Source of the DNA: Gerris lacustris
Taxonomy: Eukaryota > Arthropoda > Insecta > Hemiptera > Gerridae
DNA length: 64,000 bases
Reading direction: 5' to 3'
NCBI GenBank assembly: GCA_951217055.1
Contig: OX578279.1
Span: 42,557,610 to 42,621,609 of the forward strand
The notes under the pieces are model-generated. The model saw only the letters and a program-made list of their open reading frames with translations. It did no database searches and had not been told where the DNA came from. This document shows positions 25,385 through 35,977 of this stretch, one piece after another. The number at the start of each line of letters is the position of its first letter. The stretch's first letter is position 1. A program made the position numbers and the translations under genes.

Positions 25385-27269
25385 AAAATAGTAAATCGTG
25401 TCATTACTTTTAGGAATAACAGTAAATAAATTGCATACTTTTCTTTGAAGCATCTCAGAGAGTTAGGTTTCAGGGCAAGTTATTCTTTCTTGATAAATAG
25501 CGTTTTTTTTTTTATTATTGTAACTAATCGTAATCTATCATTATTCAAAATTCCTATATTAATAGTTTAAATTTCCTAGATCCTTTGTCTAGACTACTCT
25601 CATTCTCTCTCATTTTTTTAATTATAATAAAATAAATTTTGATAAATAATTTACATATTTATATATACAAAATATAATAACTTCAAGTTCACGATTGACT
25701 GAAAAATATTAATCATCGAAGCTGTTTTGTTACCTCAAAATAGTACTGCTTTTAGAGGCCCTCGGCGAAACATAGTTTTCTCCCTACTCAACACATCTGG
25801 TCGACTAGAAAATGTTTCATTTAATAGTCGGATGATGGGGGGTGTGACGCTTCTTTTCCCTTTAAGAGGGTGAGGAGCAAAGCTCTCTTGTTCTCTCTAG
25901 AGAAGCGACACAGTACTTGTGCACGTTTTTTTTTTTACTTTCCCCTTTTCTAGTTGTAACCGCGCATCTTCTGATCTCTCCCTTATTTTTTTTAATGGTT
26001 ATACGTTTTTATTCAAAAGCTCATCTTGTTGAAGGAAGCATCTACATAATACACATTATTATTCTTAAAAAGTCTTCTTCAAGAGTTCCTCCCCCCTTTT
26101 CTCTGTAGCATCCTCCCACTTTCATTCCGAGGGGTGAATTTGCTATATAATATATATTCCTGAATACTAAACGAATTAATCTCTGCGGCACATTAATTAA
26201 TTTGAGTTTCTAGCAAAAAGGGGAAAAGAGACTAAAAGTTTTCATTGTAGCATCTGGTTTATCTCTTTTGCAAGACCTGGTTAAATTTGTATGTTTTTGG
26301 GAGGGGACCATTGTTTCATTCTCTTATTTCGAAGAGGGAGAAGCCTTACAAAGTCTTCCTATTCCATGAAGTATTTTTAATTCAAATTAGCTGTGTTTAT
26401 GCTTGCTTTGCGTGACTAAATAAGATTAACTGATTGGTATAAAACAAATAACATTTATAAAATAAGGCATTGAACATAAAATCTCGTTTATCTGCTGTTT
26501 TTGAATTAATTTTATCTGGACAATAAAACAGAAGCTTATAAAGTTGCAGAACTTTATACATGTATGGACTATTTTATTAAACTAGAGTAAACTTATTCAC
26601 GTTTTGTTAATTTACTTATATAGTCAATTTTATGTTATGTTTGGTTGGTTCCTGTAATAATTTGGTTAATCCTGATACTAAAATTGTTAAAAGATAATCG
26701 TGCAAAATTCGTAACCGCTAGAAAAATGTTTTTTTGTAAGAGTAAATATAAGTGCCAAAGCATAACAAAAGAAAAAATTCCTAATTTATTTTACGTCAAA
26801 TCCTTTAAACATACTTTTTCCCAACGATTTTATTGCGTAAGATTTAGGAGATCGAGCTAAAAATTTTCCACATGATTAATAATCATGGAAAATGGCTGCT
26901 ATTTTTAAAAAGTATCTGTAAGTGACGTCCCCTCCTGTTATCAAGGTTTTGATGAACCACTTGTTCCTCTACAGACTCCGCTGTTCTGTGAAAATGCTGT
27001 GTGAGTAGGAAGGGGTGAAATCATTGTTCTGACCCTCCAGACCTTTGTTCCAACCCCTTAGCATCGAGACTGCAAGATACTGCGTCCTATTGTCAATGCT
27101 CTGATACCATCTGCAACATATATGATTATTACATTAAACCAGCAAAATAAATTTTGTTGTAGTGATGTATGTTTCTTGCTGTATACTACATTTTACAGAC
27201 AACCTGGACTTATAAAAATGGCCCCACACATTCAGCAATTTTTAAGCTTTCTATCTTTTAGCATTCTGT
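25385..27269. other. AT-rich noncoding DNA with GC-balanced patches
   Basis: Patches at about 25740-26140 and 26915-27120 are richer in G and C and non-repetitive. They may be unique host sequence. No start, splice pattern or domain could be assigned with confidence. Confidence 0.45.
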
Positions 27270-27872
27270 TTTCTTTCTATTATATATAAAGAGAAAGTAA
27301 AAGTGATGGCGCGAAAATTCGATTTTGAGATTTTGATGGATTCCCACGTTTTGAGGTTTTCTAGGTCCAATAAAGTGGTTTCTAAAAAAGTCTGTCTGTC
27401 GTCTCTCGTCTGTGCAGACGCGTGGAGGCCAAACTAACGGACCGATTTTGACGAAATTTGGCATACATGTTCAGAAAAATCATTCTTCTAGGCGAAATCG
27501 AGAAATGTATTTTATTTTGAGCTCAAAAATTGGGGGTACTACCTCCAAAAAAACTGTAAAAATTATTTCTCGAAAACAGTTCCGAACAATTTTGATTAAA
27601 AAATTATTGCAAAATGTAGCTTATTTAAATACGAATCTAACGATATAAGCTGTTTTCCCGAGAAAAATCTAGTTCCCGAGAAGATAGCTTTAAACGTGGA
27701 CGGAGAGAGGCCGGGTTCGATTCCCCGCCGAAAAGAAGTTATTTTTATAATAAATGAAATGTTCAATAATAATTAAATGTACCTACGAAAACTATTATAT
27801 GAAAAACACTGTGCTGAGTAATTATGAGCTCGTATATGAGAAAGTATGTCTGAGTTGTCTCGAAACGATTTT
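27270..27872 (+). repeat. Family A interspersed repeat, copy 3
   Basis: Matches copy 1 in order: 'tatataaagagaaagta', 'gtctgtgcagacg', 'gaaatttggcatacatgttc', B-box 'ggccgggttcgattcc', 'cgtatatgagaaagta' and a final 'gtctgagttgtctc'. It differs from copy 1 by more substitutions than copy 2 does. Open frames on either strand are short and unrecognised. Confidence 0.8.
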
Positions 27873-29005
27873 TTTATAAATAAATAAAAGAAAATCTATT
27901 GCCTTTTTTAAATGTAGGTTTTTAGTTAATACTTAAACAACAAACCTGTCCTTTGGTCAAGCAAGGTAGTAATGTTTTTAGTCAACACCTGAACTTTTTC
28001 TGTATCCGTCATAGGGGCTATAAAACATTTTTACTACTTCGTTTTTACTGTCCTGAAGACCCGTCTTAAAACATTGAGCCCTTAAAAGGTCAATATCGAC
28101 TTCTGTTTTTAAAAATACACCCTATAATTGTCCCTGAGAACTCTTCTTAATACAGGTAGTTTGTTTCGATGGAAAGAGGCCTAATAGTTTAATGGTTTCT
28201 GAAAATGGGTTGTACTTTAAGTATTATAGATTTATTTGATTTGAGTAATCCCCCTGAAATTATCGTTGAGATCAATCTGTTATTTCGTAATTACTAGTAC
28301 AGTTGCAAAAGTGAATACATCTATTTCCGAGTATGGCAATAAAGCTAGTTTGTCTGCTGTAGATTGAAATCTCTTTCCGAAAATATTGTTTGTGTCTTAT
28401 TATTAAAACGGTAACCATAGTTGGGCTAAGTATAAAATTTCAGCAGGCAGCTTGTTTTTTTAATTTCTTCAACTCAACTTTGAGATATATAATTATATTT
28501 ATAATAAAATAATTAATATAAAAATACCATTTTAAAAAACTGGTCTTATTTTCAGGATTTTTTTTTTTTTTGTTTCTGTATTCTTCACCTAAATTGTTTC
28601 TATGTGCAAAATTCGGGGAAGATTGAAAGGCGGGAAGTGGTTCGAAATTAGGGTAATAGGTGTGCGATGAAACTTACAAACCAAAGTAATATTTAAGACC
28701 AGTAATAAATGTTATTCTAATTCAAAAGCAATTTTTCAAAAGATATTTATTCTTGAAATCTTTGTTGTCTCATCTTATGTGATCATTGTGATAAATTTTA
28801 TTTAGCATCATTATTTTGAACGTTATTTTGGGTTATTTAGGGTTGCTCTCCACACTATTGTCTCAAATTCTTTAGGATTGATGTTAGTTTATTGTGTGGT
28901 AATAATAAAAACACTTAGTTTTTCTATATGAGACGATTCTACCCTTTTTTAAGGTCATTTTCAATCATATTTAATTTAATTGTTATAATAGTGATATCGT
29001 TGAGG
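27873..29005. other. AT-rich noncoding DNA, nothing recognised
   Basis: No coding or repeat signal supported up to the TIR at 29006. Confidence 0.5.
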
Positions 29006-29265
29006 TAGGGGAAAGTATGGTAAAACCGGGTTCTATAACTGTTTTCCCCATGTATGAACTCCTGGGCATCATTTACTAATTATTTTCTTTAGACACATTT
29101 GGACTACCAAAATTTAACCGATTTTGCCAATATAATTACTTACAAGGTCCTGAGAATAAATTTTGTGGCTTTTGTCAAATCTGAATTTTGATGAATGGTA
29201 GGGTAAAAACGGGTACTCAAGAAAATCAATAATTTTTAACTGCTATGGCCAATTTATGGTTAATT

Positions 29266-29427
29266 TGTGGGTACCAGTTTTAGGATAATTTTGAGTTTGC
29301 ATGTTTTTAGTTTTTTACCTAATTATTTATTTATGTCAAATAAATTCTGTGGGTTTACAGACACGAATCTGGAAAGTGAATTTTATTTGTGTTCCAATTT
29401 TAGATTCTAAGATTACACACACCCACA
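29266..29427 (+). repeat. 5' LTR of the gypsy element
   Basis: Starts TGTGGG and ends CCCACA, giving the TG...CA ends expected for LTRs. Differs from the 3' LTR by a single base (the 3' copy has an extra G in the T run after 'gcatg'). An AATAAA at 29339-29344 may be the polyadenylation signal. Confidence 0.93.
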
Positions 29428-29429
29428 AG

Positions 29430-29447
29430 TGGTGACACCGAACAGTG
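29430..29447 (+). promoter_or_regulatory. Primer-binding site, tRNA-Trp-like
   Basis: Two bases after the LTR comes 'tggtgacaccgaacag', which begins with the TGG expected opposite a tRNA CCA end. The first dozen bases resemble the tRNA-Trp primer site used by the CsRn1 group, with a mismatch. The rest fits less well. Confidence 0.6.
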
Positions 29448-29595
29448 ACTCGCGTAAGTTGGTTTCATTTCTTTTTCAACAGTTATCATTTTTTTATACA
29501 TTCGTCAAAAAGTAAATTTTTTACGTGTATCGAAATCAAAATTATAATCTGTCAAAAATTCGGAAAGTATTAGAATTTGAATAAAAAGCAATAAT

Positions 29596-30036
29596 ATGAC
29601 TGAACAAACTTCATCAAAGTGCCAGACGGAAAACGAAGACATCCTTACACCCCAAGATATTTCTCCAAGAGTGGAAATAGCGCGGGTCGGAATAAAATTG
29701 CCAACGTTTTTCCGTCGCAACCCCCAAGTATGGTTTCGACAAGTTGAAGCACAATTCATAATCAGCAATATAACCGCAGAAACCACAAAATTTTACCATG
29801 TACTAGCTTCATTAGATACTGAAATTGCAGAACTCTTAGAAGACATAATCAACAAACCTTTGACAAAGACACCTTATACGGACTTAAAAAAGCGACTCAT
29901 TACGGAATTTCAGGATTCATACGGAAGACAGATAAAGAAATTACTGACAGAAATTGAACTTGGTGACAAGAAACCGACAACACTTCTTCGAGAATGCGAA
30001 GCTTATCCGAGAATAAAGTTAGTGAAGAATTTTTAA
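29596..30036 (+). pseudogene. gag: gag, N-terminal part (broken)
   Basis: Starts at an ATG 169 bp after the LTR and runs 146 codons. The product would be the capsid-like Gag of the gypsy element, which packages its RNA. Visible landmarks are a 'LPTFFRRNPQVWFRQVEAQF' segment at about residues 36-55, the usual start of this Gag type, and a 'Y-DLKKRLITEFQDS' stretch near residue 100. Near base 30000 the sequence similarity expected of Gag moves to another frame, so the last dozen or so codons of this frame are out of register. I read this as an indel; a base-calling error is possible. Confidence 0.8.
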
Positions 30037-30422
30037 AAAATATATTTATAGAAAGACTTCCTGCACACATTAGACCCATACTCGCGTGTAATGAAGGAAC
30101 ACTAGATAACTTAGCGAGTATGGCAGACAAGATTAGGGACATGTACTCTTCTGCGGTGAATACAATCGATTCAAAGGAAGATACGTCAAAACAACAGGGC
30201 TCAAAACCTAGCGACCAGTCTTCCATCTCTAAGGTAGAAAAACAAATGGCAGACATTATCGAGGCAATTGAAGAGCTCAAAGCTGACCGCCGAGACAGAA
30301 GTACTTCAACATTTCAACCACGACGCAGGACAAGATCAAGGAGCACACAAAAACATCCCACTTGCTACTATCAATTTTTTAAGTTTTTGGTAGTTTTCAT
30401 ACTACGGAAAGTTAAATTTTAA
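29994..30422 (+). pseudogene. gag: gag, C-terminal part (frame-shifted, ended by insertion)
   Basis: Continues Gag in a different frame. Residues 1-60 contain 'EEFLKNIFIERLPAHIRPIL' and 'LASMADKIRDMY', typical of the Gag C-terminal half in this group; an acidic helix and an arginine-rich stretch ('RRRTRSRS') follow. Translation then enters the inserted SINE-like sequence at 30374 and stops at 30422. The listed ATG is just the first in this frame and not a real start. Confidence 0.75.
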
Positions 30423-30562
30423 TTTAAATCAAATTATAATTATTATTAACTACGGGAAACAGACAGTGAAAAATACACTCCTGTGCCGGGATCCCGGCAC
30501 AGGAGTGTATTTTTCACTGTCTGTTTCCCGTAGTTAATAATAATTATAATTTGCTACTATCA
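30374..30562. mobile_element. Inverted SINE-like insertion in gag
   Basis: The 12-mer 'ttgctactatca' stands at 30362-30373 and again at 30551-30562, a target duplication; insert plus one duplicate is 189 bp. The insert is two pieces of the SINE-like repeat seen at 49363-49506, joined head to head. The left piece is the reverse complement of the long 3' tail; the right piece is the same tail, cut short. They meet at GGGATCCC, giving a perfect 124-bp palindrome at 30430-30553. Variable duplication length and the absence of a DNA-transposon end argue for retroposition. Confidence 0.85.
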
Positions 30563-30635
30563 TTGGAAATTCGGAAAAGAAGCTTTTAAGTGCGTGAAGC
30601 CATGCAACTATAACAATAAGAAGCCGGAAAACTAA
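30552..30635 (+). pseudogene. gag: gag zinc-finger end (C-H-C-C), separated by insertion
   Basis: In the same frame as 29994-30422, this short frame has Cys, then His three residues on, then two more Cys four residues apart, followed by a lysine- and asparagine-rich end and a TAA. This C-H-C-C arrangement is the Gag nucleic-acid-binding finger reported for the CsRn1 group. The first Cys codon is part of the duplicated target site, so it is present on both sides of the inserted DNA. Confidence 0.65.
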
Positions 30636-31222
30636 GGAGCCACACGCTGGACGCGGCAAGCGCTACTGGCTCATTTAATTCAAGCCGCCTATTCATAGAA
30701 GATCTTGGAACAGGTAGAGGTAAGCGTTTTTTAATTGACGCGGGGGCAGATATTAGTGTTATACCTCCAACTCATAGAGATAGACAAAACGAATCAAAGC
30801 GGGTACTTTTCACGGCAAATGGCTCTACAATAACAACATATGGTGAGCGCATGCTCAAACTAGATCTAGGGTTACGTAGAGAATTCTGTTGGCCATTTGT
30901 TTTGGCTGATGTTCAGACAGCAATCATCGGTGTGGATTTTATACGCCATTTTAATCTGCTTATAGACCTCAAAAATAGAAAACTTTTAGATTCTATCACA
31001 TCCATTTCGGCTGCTTGTTTCAAAGCTTCTACCAAATTTGAATCCATACACATCCTCTCACCAGACCAAAAGTACGGAAACATATTAAAAGAATTTCCTA
31101 AATTACATCAAGAGGATCCTGTTTACAAACCAAAGAATAGTGACGTACACATGTCATCGTTACCTCTGGTCCGCCAGTTACGGCCAAAGCTCGTCGACTT
31201 TCTCCCGACAAGTTGGCCGTAG
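30635..31222 (+). pseudogene. pol: pol: aspartic protease region
   Basis: Opens right at the gag stop, in the -1 frame relative to it, with no ATG, as expected if pol was made by frameshifting. The active-site loop is at 30734-30760 and reads I-D-A-G-A-D-I-S-V; most retroelement proteases have D-T-G or D-S-G there. A 'IIGVDFIRHF' segment near 30930 is the second conserved protease motif. The frame ends out of register just upstream of the reverse transcriptase: pol similarity resumes in another frame near 31148, implying an indel at about 31140-31150. Confidence 0.8.
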
Positions 31223-31902
31223 CTAACATGGAATTTCAGACCATGATTAACATGGGCATTTGCCGTCCCTCCAGCAGTTGTTGGGCTAGTCCTCTACATC
31301 TTGTCCCAAAAAAATGTGGTAGCTGGAGGCCGTGTGGGGACTACCGCGCTCTCAACGCAGCCACCCTGCCAGACAAATACCCAATACCTCACATCCAAGA
31401 CTTCAACAGTCAACTGGCAGGAAAAGCCATCTTTTCTAAGGTCGACCTGGTCAGAGCGTATCACCACATAGCCGTAGCTCCAGAGGATGTTCCGAAGTCA
31501 GCGGTCATAACACCGTTCGGGTTATTTGAGTTCTTAAGGCTACCATTTGGACTTAGGAACGCAGCTCAATCCTTCCAACGTTATATTGATTCCAGCCTAA
31601 GGGACTTGGACTTTTGCTTTGCCTATATTGACGATATCCTGATACCATCCGAGAACGAAGAACAACACGTACACCACCTAAGAATGCTGTTTAAGAGACT
31701 AGAAGAGTTACAAGTCAACATCAACTTAAGCAAATGTGTTTTTGGTGAAGCAGAAATTAACTTCCTAGGCTACACAATGTCACCAAAAGGAATCACACCA
31801 ACGGCTGAAAAGGTTAAAGCTATACGCGAAGATCCGTTACCCAAAACCGTGCAGGATTTAAAAAGATTCTTGGGTTTGGTTAATTTTTATCGGCGCTCGT
31901 GA
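31148..31902 (+). pseudogene. pol: pol: reverse transcriptase
   Basis: Would copy the element RNA into DNA. Counting from base 31213: the 'SPLHLVPKK' palm start at residues 26-34, catalytic Asp in 'SKVDL' at residue 78, 'LPFGLRNA' at 110-117 and the catalytic Y-I-D-D at 138-141, so both halves of the active site are present. The end contains '[10 protein letters not shown]', the usual link to the connection domain, and then meets an in-frame TGA at 31900-31902. The same frame continues open beyond it into RNase H. Confidence 0.92.
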
Positions 31903-32526
31903 CCAAAAGCCGCGAAAATACAAGCCAAATTATTTGACATGACCAAAAACTGTCAGAAGAAGGACAAAAGAGAACTCAAGTGGACAGACGAGACAAAGAG
32001 TGCATTTGAGGTACTTAAGACATTACTATCTGAGGCAACCCTATTTGCTCACCCATCCCCGCACCTACCACTTGTACTGATGACAGACGCATCAGAGTTT
32101 GCTTTGGGAGCCGCACTTCATCAAGTGTGTGACGACAAACTTGAACCATTAGGCTTCATGTCCAAAAAATTAACCTCTACCCAACAGAATTACTCGACAT
32201 ATGACAGAGAACTTCTGGCAATTTATACAGCCGTAAAACACTTCCAACACATGTTAGAAGGACGAGAATTCCCCATATACACTGACCATAAACCGCTGGC
32301 CTATGCATTTAAGCAACGAAATGACAATGCTACTCCACGGCTACTTAGACATCTAAATTTCATTGGACAATTTTCGACAGACGTACGGTACACCGCAGGA
32401 CATAAGAACATCGCTGCTGACGCTTGTTCAAGAATTAACGCACTCTCTATTTCAGGCAAAATTTCAACGGATGACTTAGTAAAAGCTCAACAAGGCGATG
32501 CAAAAAATCAAAAAAGTGTTTACTGA
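31903..32526 (+). pseudogene. pol: pol: RNase H
   Basis: Same frame as the reverse transcriptase, after the TGA. Counting from the ATG at 31939, the acidic residues D50 ('LMTDAS'), E91 ('YDRELLAI'), D116 ('YTDHKPL') and D161 ('AADACSR') give the complete D-E-D-D set that degrades the RNA strand of the RNA-DNA hybrid. The frame ends in TGA at 32524-32526. Confidence 0.9.
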
Positions 32527-32628
32527 AATTGGAGAAGGTAAACCTCCCAAATGGAATGGAGTTAATCTGCGACAAATCAACGGATATCTCAAGACCCTAC
32601 ATCCCGATATCACTATAAAAAACGGTGT
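32527..32628 (+). pseudogene. pol: pol: degraded link between RNase H and integrase
   Basis: About 100 bp without one continuous sense frame. In related elements a longer peptide joins the two domains, so a small deletion or indels are likely here. Confidence 0.5.
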
Positions 32629-33609
32629 TTGACTCATTACACAATCTCATCACACCCGGGCATCAAATGTTCAATCAATCTCATCGAAAAACGTTTTGTT
32701 TGGCACGGCCTGAGAAGAGATGTCCGCGATTGGGCGCGAGCATGCATCGCATGTCAACGAGTTAAAGTCACAAGACATACCAGAAGCGCCATTAGCCACT
32801 ATCAACAGCCTGAAAAACGTTTCAATCATGTAAACGTGGACATCGTAGGCCCTTTACCACCTTCGGAGGGTTACCGATATTTATTAACATTTATCGATCG
32901 ATTTTCGAGATGGCCAGAAGCGACACCGCTCGTTGACATAACAGCTGAAACGGTCGTTAAAGCTATAATCTCTACCTGGATAGCAAGATTTGGTGTTCCG
33001 AAATGTATTACCACCGATAGAGGCCGGCAATTTGACAGCCAACTTTTTAAACATCTTAACCATATGCTTGGCATCCAACACATAATGACTACGGCATACC
33101 ATCTGGCCGCAAATGGGAAGATTGAACGATGGCACCGGCAGCTTAAGGCAGCATTAAAAGCCCAAATGACAGAGGACTGGGTAGCTAAGTTACCTCTCGT
33201 AATGTTAGGTCTTAGGTCCTACATCATCCCAGAACACTCAACCACCGCTGCAGAGTTGACTTATGGCGAGAACATCCGACTGCCAGTAGATATTTTGGAA
33301 GAGGGACCTGAAAAGAACAATCACTCCATTCCGAACATGCTCCACCGCCTTAGAGAAAAGTTAAGAACACTCAAGCCGGTTAGAGTAAAGCATAATAATA
33401 AACAAGTAATCTTTATACATCCGGCATTGATGACATCGGAATTTGTTTTCATTAGAGTTGAAGCAGTAAGGAAACCTCTGCAGCCCGTGTATAATGGGCC
33501 ATACAAAGTCGTAAGAAGAGGAGAAAAGTTCTTCGAAGTCGAAATGCCAGGAGGAAAACAGAATATTTGTATTGACCGTTTGAAACCAGCATTTCTTCTA
33601 AATCAGTGA
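32629..33609 (+). pseudogene. pol: pol: integrase
   Basis: An open frame of 326 codons, the best preserved part of the element. It would insert the cDNA into the genome. The N-terminal zinc-binding site is visible as H3, H9, C39 and C42. The catalytic triad is D71 ('VDIVG'), D130 ('TTDRG') and E166 ('GKIERWHR'), with the expected 35 residues between the last two. A C-terminal 'GPYKV' motif near residue 295 marks the GPY/F module. It has no start codon of its own and would need the broken upstream part of pol, so it is listed as pseudogene. Confidence 0.9.
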
Positions 33610-33691
33610 GAAAAGAACAGAAACACTCACCAAAAAAAAAAAAAAAAAAAAAAAATCCCTAAAGTATGACGTTGCCACTAGGAGGGGAGTA
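33610..33691 (+). promoter_or_regulatory. 3' untranslated region and polypurine tract
   Basis: After the integrase stop come an A run of more than 20 bases (from about 33632) and then 'aggaggggagta' at 33680-33691, directly against the 3' LTR. That purine run is the expected primer for plus-strand synthesis. Confidence 0.75.
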
Positions 33692-33854
33692 TGTGGGTAC
33701 CAGTTTTAGGATAATTTTGAGTTTGCATGTTGTTTAGTTTTTTACCTAATTATTTATTTATGTCAAATAAATTCTGTGGGTTTACAGACACGAATCTGGA
33801 AAGTGAATTTTATTTGTGTTCCAATTTTAGATTCTAAGATTACACACACCCACA
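33692..33854 (+). repeat. 3' LTR of the gypsy element
   Basis: 163 bp, TG...CA ends, identical to the 5' LTR apart from one inserted G. Followed by the AATT target duplication. Confidence 0.93.
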
Positions 33855-34200
33855 AATTTATTTATTATTTATAAAAATCTATCTTTTTGAAACATTAGTC
33901 TGAAGTCTGAAGTGACATTTTCACAGAAGTCACAAACAAATCCTCCCTCTCCCTCATAAGCGCTACATTGCTCATATGCCCAGATAATAAGAGGTTGAAC
34001 TCGTTACACCTTATCCACCCTTCTCCAGAAGCACAGTCAGAATAAAGTTCATTACAAACGATATCATTTATTGGTTGTCAAAAAAACTATTTGAAGAATT
34101 ATAATAAACAAACAGTTGTTATTCACCATACAAATATAATGTAGGGGTAATATTGGGTACTACCCGGTTTTGCCCTTCCTATTGGTACCCGATATTATAG

Positions 34201-34782
34201 TCAGGGTGCCCATAGGCAAAAAAGTAACTTATACATACTCTTTCCAAACCTTTTTTGTATGGCTTGTTTAGGCCAAATCTGACACCGTTTTCCTCTGTCT
34301 TTTTTTAGTTTTGGGGCGTTTTTTTTTTTTTTATTTGAACCCTAAAATTTTGACGCGTCAGACTAGAAAATCGGAAAAAGTTCTGCGTCAGACAATATTA
34401 AAATGTTGATTTATAGGGTTCAAATAATGTATCTTGAGAAAATCAGCCAGTTATTAATTAATGATATTAATTAATTTTAATTAATAATAATGGATATTAA
34501 TTACTATGAACTAATATTAATTAATGATTAATAACCAGCTGATTTTCTCAAGATACATTATTTGAACCCTATAAATCAACATTTTAATATTGTCTGATGC
34601 AGAACTTTTTCCGATTTTCAAGTCTGACGCGTCAAAATTTTAGGGTTCAAATAAAAAAAAAAACGCCCCAAAACTAAAAAAAGTCACAGAGGAAAACGGT
34701 GTCAGACTTTGCCTAAACAAGCCATACAAAAAGGTTTGGAAAGAGTATGTATAAGTTACTTTTTTGCCTATGGGCACCCTGA
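34201..34782. mobile_element. 582-bp foldback element
   Basis: Left end 'tcagggtgcccataggc' and right end its exact complement; the arms run to about 270 bp each, meeting in an ATTAATTAAT-rich centre near 34480. The arms differ at a few sites ('ctagaaaatcgg' against 'cttgaaaatcgg', small A/T-run gaps). The flanks show no clear target duplication. CAGGG-type ends occur in hAT-like elements, but the class is open. It lies inside the TIR element 29006-35161. Confidence 0.8.
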
Positions 34783-35161
34783 TACCCCAAGGGGTGTTTT
34801 AAAAAACAAATGGCTGTCATTCATCAACAGGTGATTGCAAAAATCTCACACTAGTGTCTAATTATTCTATTTAAACTATTTATTGAAGAGGTTTAATAAC
34901 CATGTATTAAATGTAAGGGCTCTTTGCTAACAACACAAACAAATTCTTGTAAAAAAAAAAAAAAAAAAAACTAGCAAAAAAGTTTAAATACGTGCTGAAT
35001 AAAACAAACGATGTTTCGACTTTCATTAACTATCACAAACCAACTGAGAGGCATTCAGGATTGAGTTGAGTGCATCACTAGATAGATAGCAGCACTCGTT
35101 TAGGAAAAATTTGAGGTACCCGGTTTGACCCGCGTACCCGGTTTTACCCTACTTTCCCCTA

Positions 35162-35977
35162 AAACTAGAATGTTATTTCTATCTCTATAAGAGAGGGTCA
35201 TCAAATATATATAATAAAAATATATAAACTATTTACAAATTGTTAAAATTAAACTGTGGAAAAATTGACCAACATATTTACAAAAATAAAAATACATAAT
35301 TTTAACAGAGTTTAGATGTGCACATGTATGTATAAGAATCCTGGAGACTTTTTAAAAAATGTCTCTCTTTACTCTACACTATTACAGTCTAGAGTCGGTG
35401 CAGATGCGTAGAACCTATACTATTGGGCTGCGTCTGCCGGTCTGTCGCTCAATTTTTGCGAACCAACATATCTTAAAAACTACACTTCCGATTTTAATGA
35501 ATTTGTATGGTAGGTAATAATTAGCTTATTGTTGGACCCATATAAGTTTCAACCTTCTGCGCTCATTTGTTTCTCTTCCACATGCGCACAAACATACATT
35601 TATTTACACCTATAGCTTCAAAAGTACTTATCTGATTTGTATGAAACTTTTATAGTTTAGCAAAAGAAACCTACTGATTGCCCTAGATTAACCGTCATCG
35701 CTAATTAACACTTCCTAAATCGATACCTAATTCATGTAAAAAAGTCAAGTCATGCACCATGACTTAATGAGCGAATTTTCAAAGAAATCTGCTTATTATA
35801 AAAGATACAAGCAATAAATTAAATACAAATTGCGCATGCGCAGCTATTACTGGGAGCCCTTATAGTAAATTTTGCTCTGATTCCGAATATACTACGACAT
35901 GTTAATATGTTAAGGTACTAAAAATGAAAAAAAAAATGGTACAAAGGGGTACGGGGTACAAAAGTCAAAATAGTATA
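35162..35977. other. Noncoding DNA with an unclassified repeat-like segment
   Basis: 35390-35860 has the texture of the other repeats ('ctgccggtctgtcgctc', 'acttccgattttaatgaa', 'attgcgcatgcgcag') but no second copy was found here. The rest is AT-rich. Confidence 0.4.

Larger units (their letters stand above)
29266..33854 (+). mobile_element. Ty3/gypsy LTR retrotransposon, CsRn1/Kabuki-like, defective
   Basis: Complete element: two LTRs of 162 and 163 bp, a primer-binding site, gag and pol in the order protease, reverse transcriptase, RNase H, integrase, and a polypurine tract. The 4-bp repeat AATT (29262-29265 and 33855-33858) is the target duplication. Pol order with integrase last defines Ty3/gypsy. 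A primer site resembling the tRNA-Trp 3' end and a C-H-C-C gag finger point to the CsRn1/Kabuki group (established for that group; assignment here is inference). There is no env-like frame. Coding is broken by at least two frame changes, in-frame stops and a SINE-like insertion, so it cannot now make its full proteins. Confidence 0.92.
29006..35161. mobile_element. Nested host element: non-autonomous TIR element holding two insertions
   Basis: The left end (29006-29031, 'taggggaaagta' then 'tggtaaaaccgggt') and the right end (35136-35161) are inverted repeats matching at 25 of 26 positions. TA stands at both extreme ends and could be target duplication or part of the TIR. The motif GGGTAAAA-CGGGTAC recurs at 29201-29216 and, inverted, at 34155-34175 and 35115-35129. 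Without the gypsy element (29266-33854) and the foldback (34201-34782) it is about 1 kb with no transposase. The superfamily is not clear. Confidence 0.7.

Noticed and set aside
29900..30280. 126-codon frame on the minus strand across gag, and minus-strand frames across integrase (32871-33135, 33321-33506)
   Set aside because: They are antisense shadows of the gypsy coding region.
34201..34782. A target duplication for the 582-bp foldback
   Set aside because: Flanking bases (…attatag and taccccaa…) do not match at 2, 4, 8 or 9 bp, so none is claimed.
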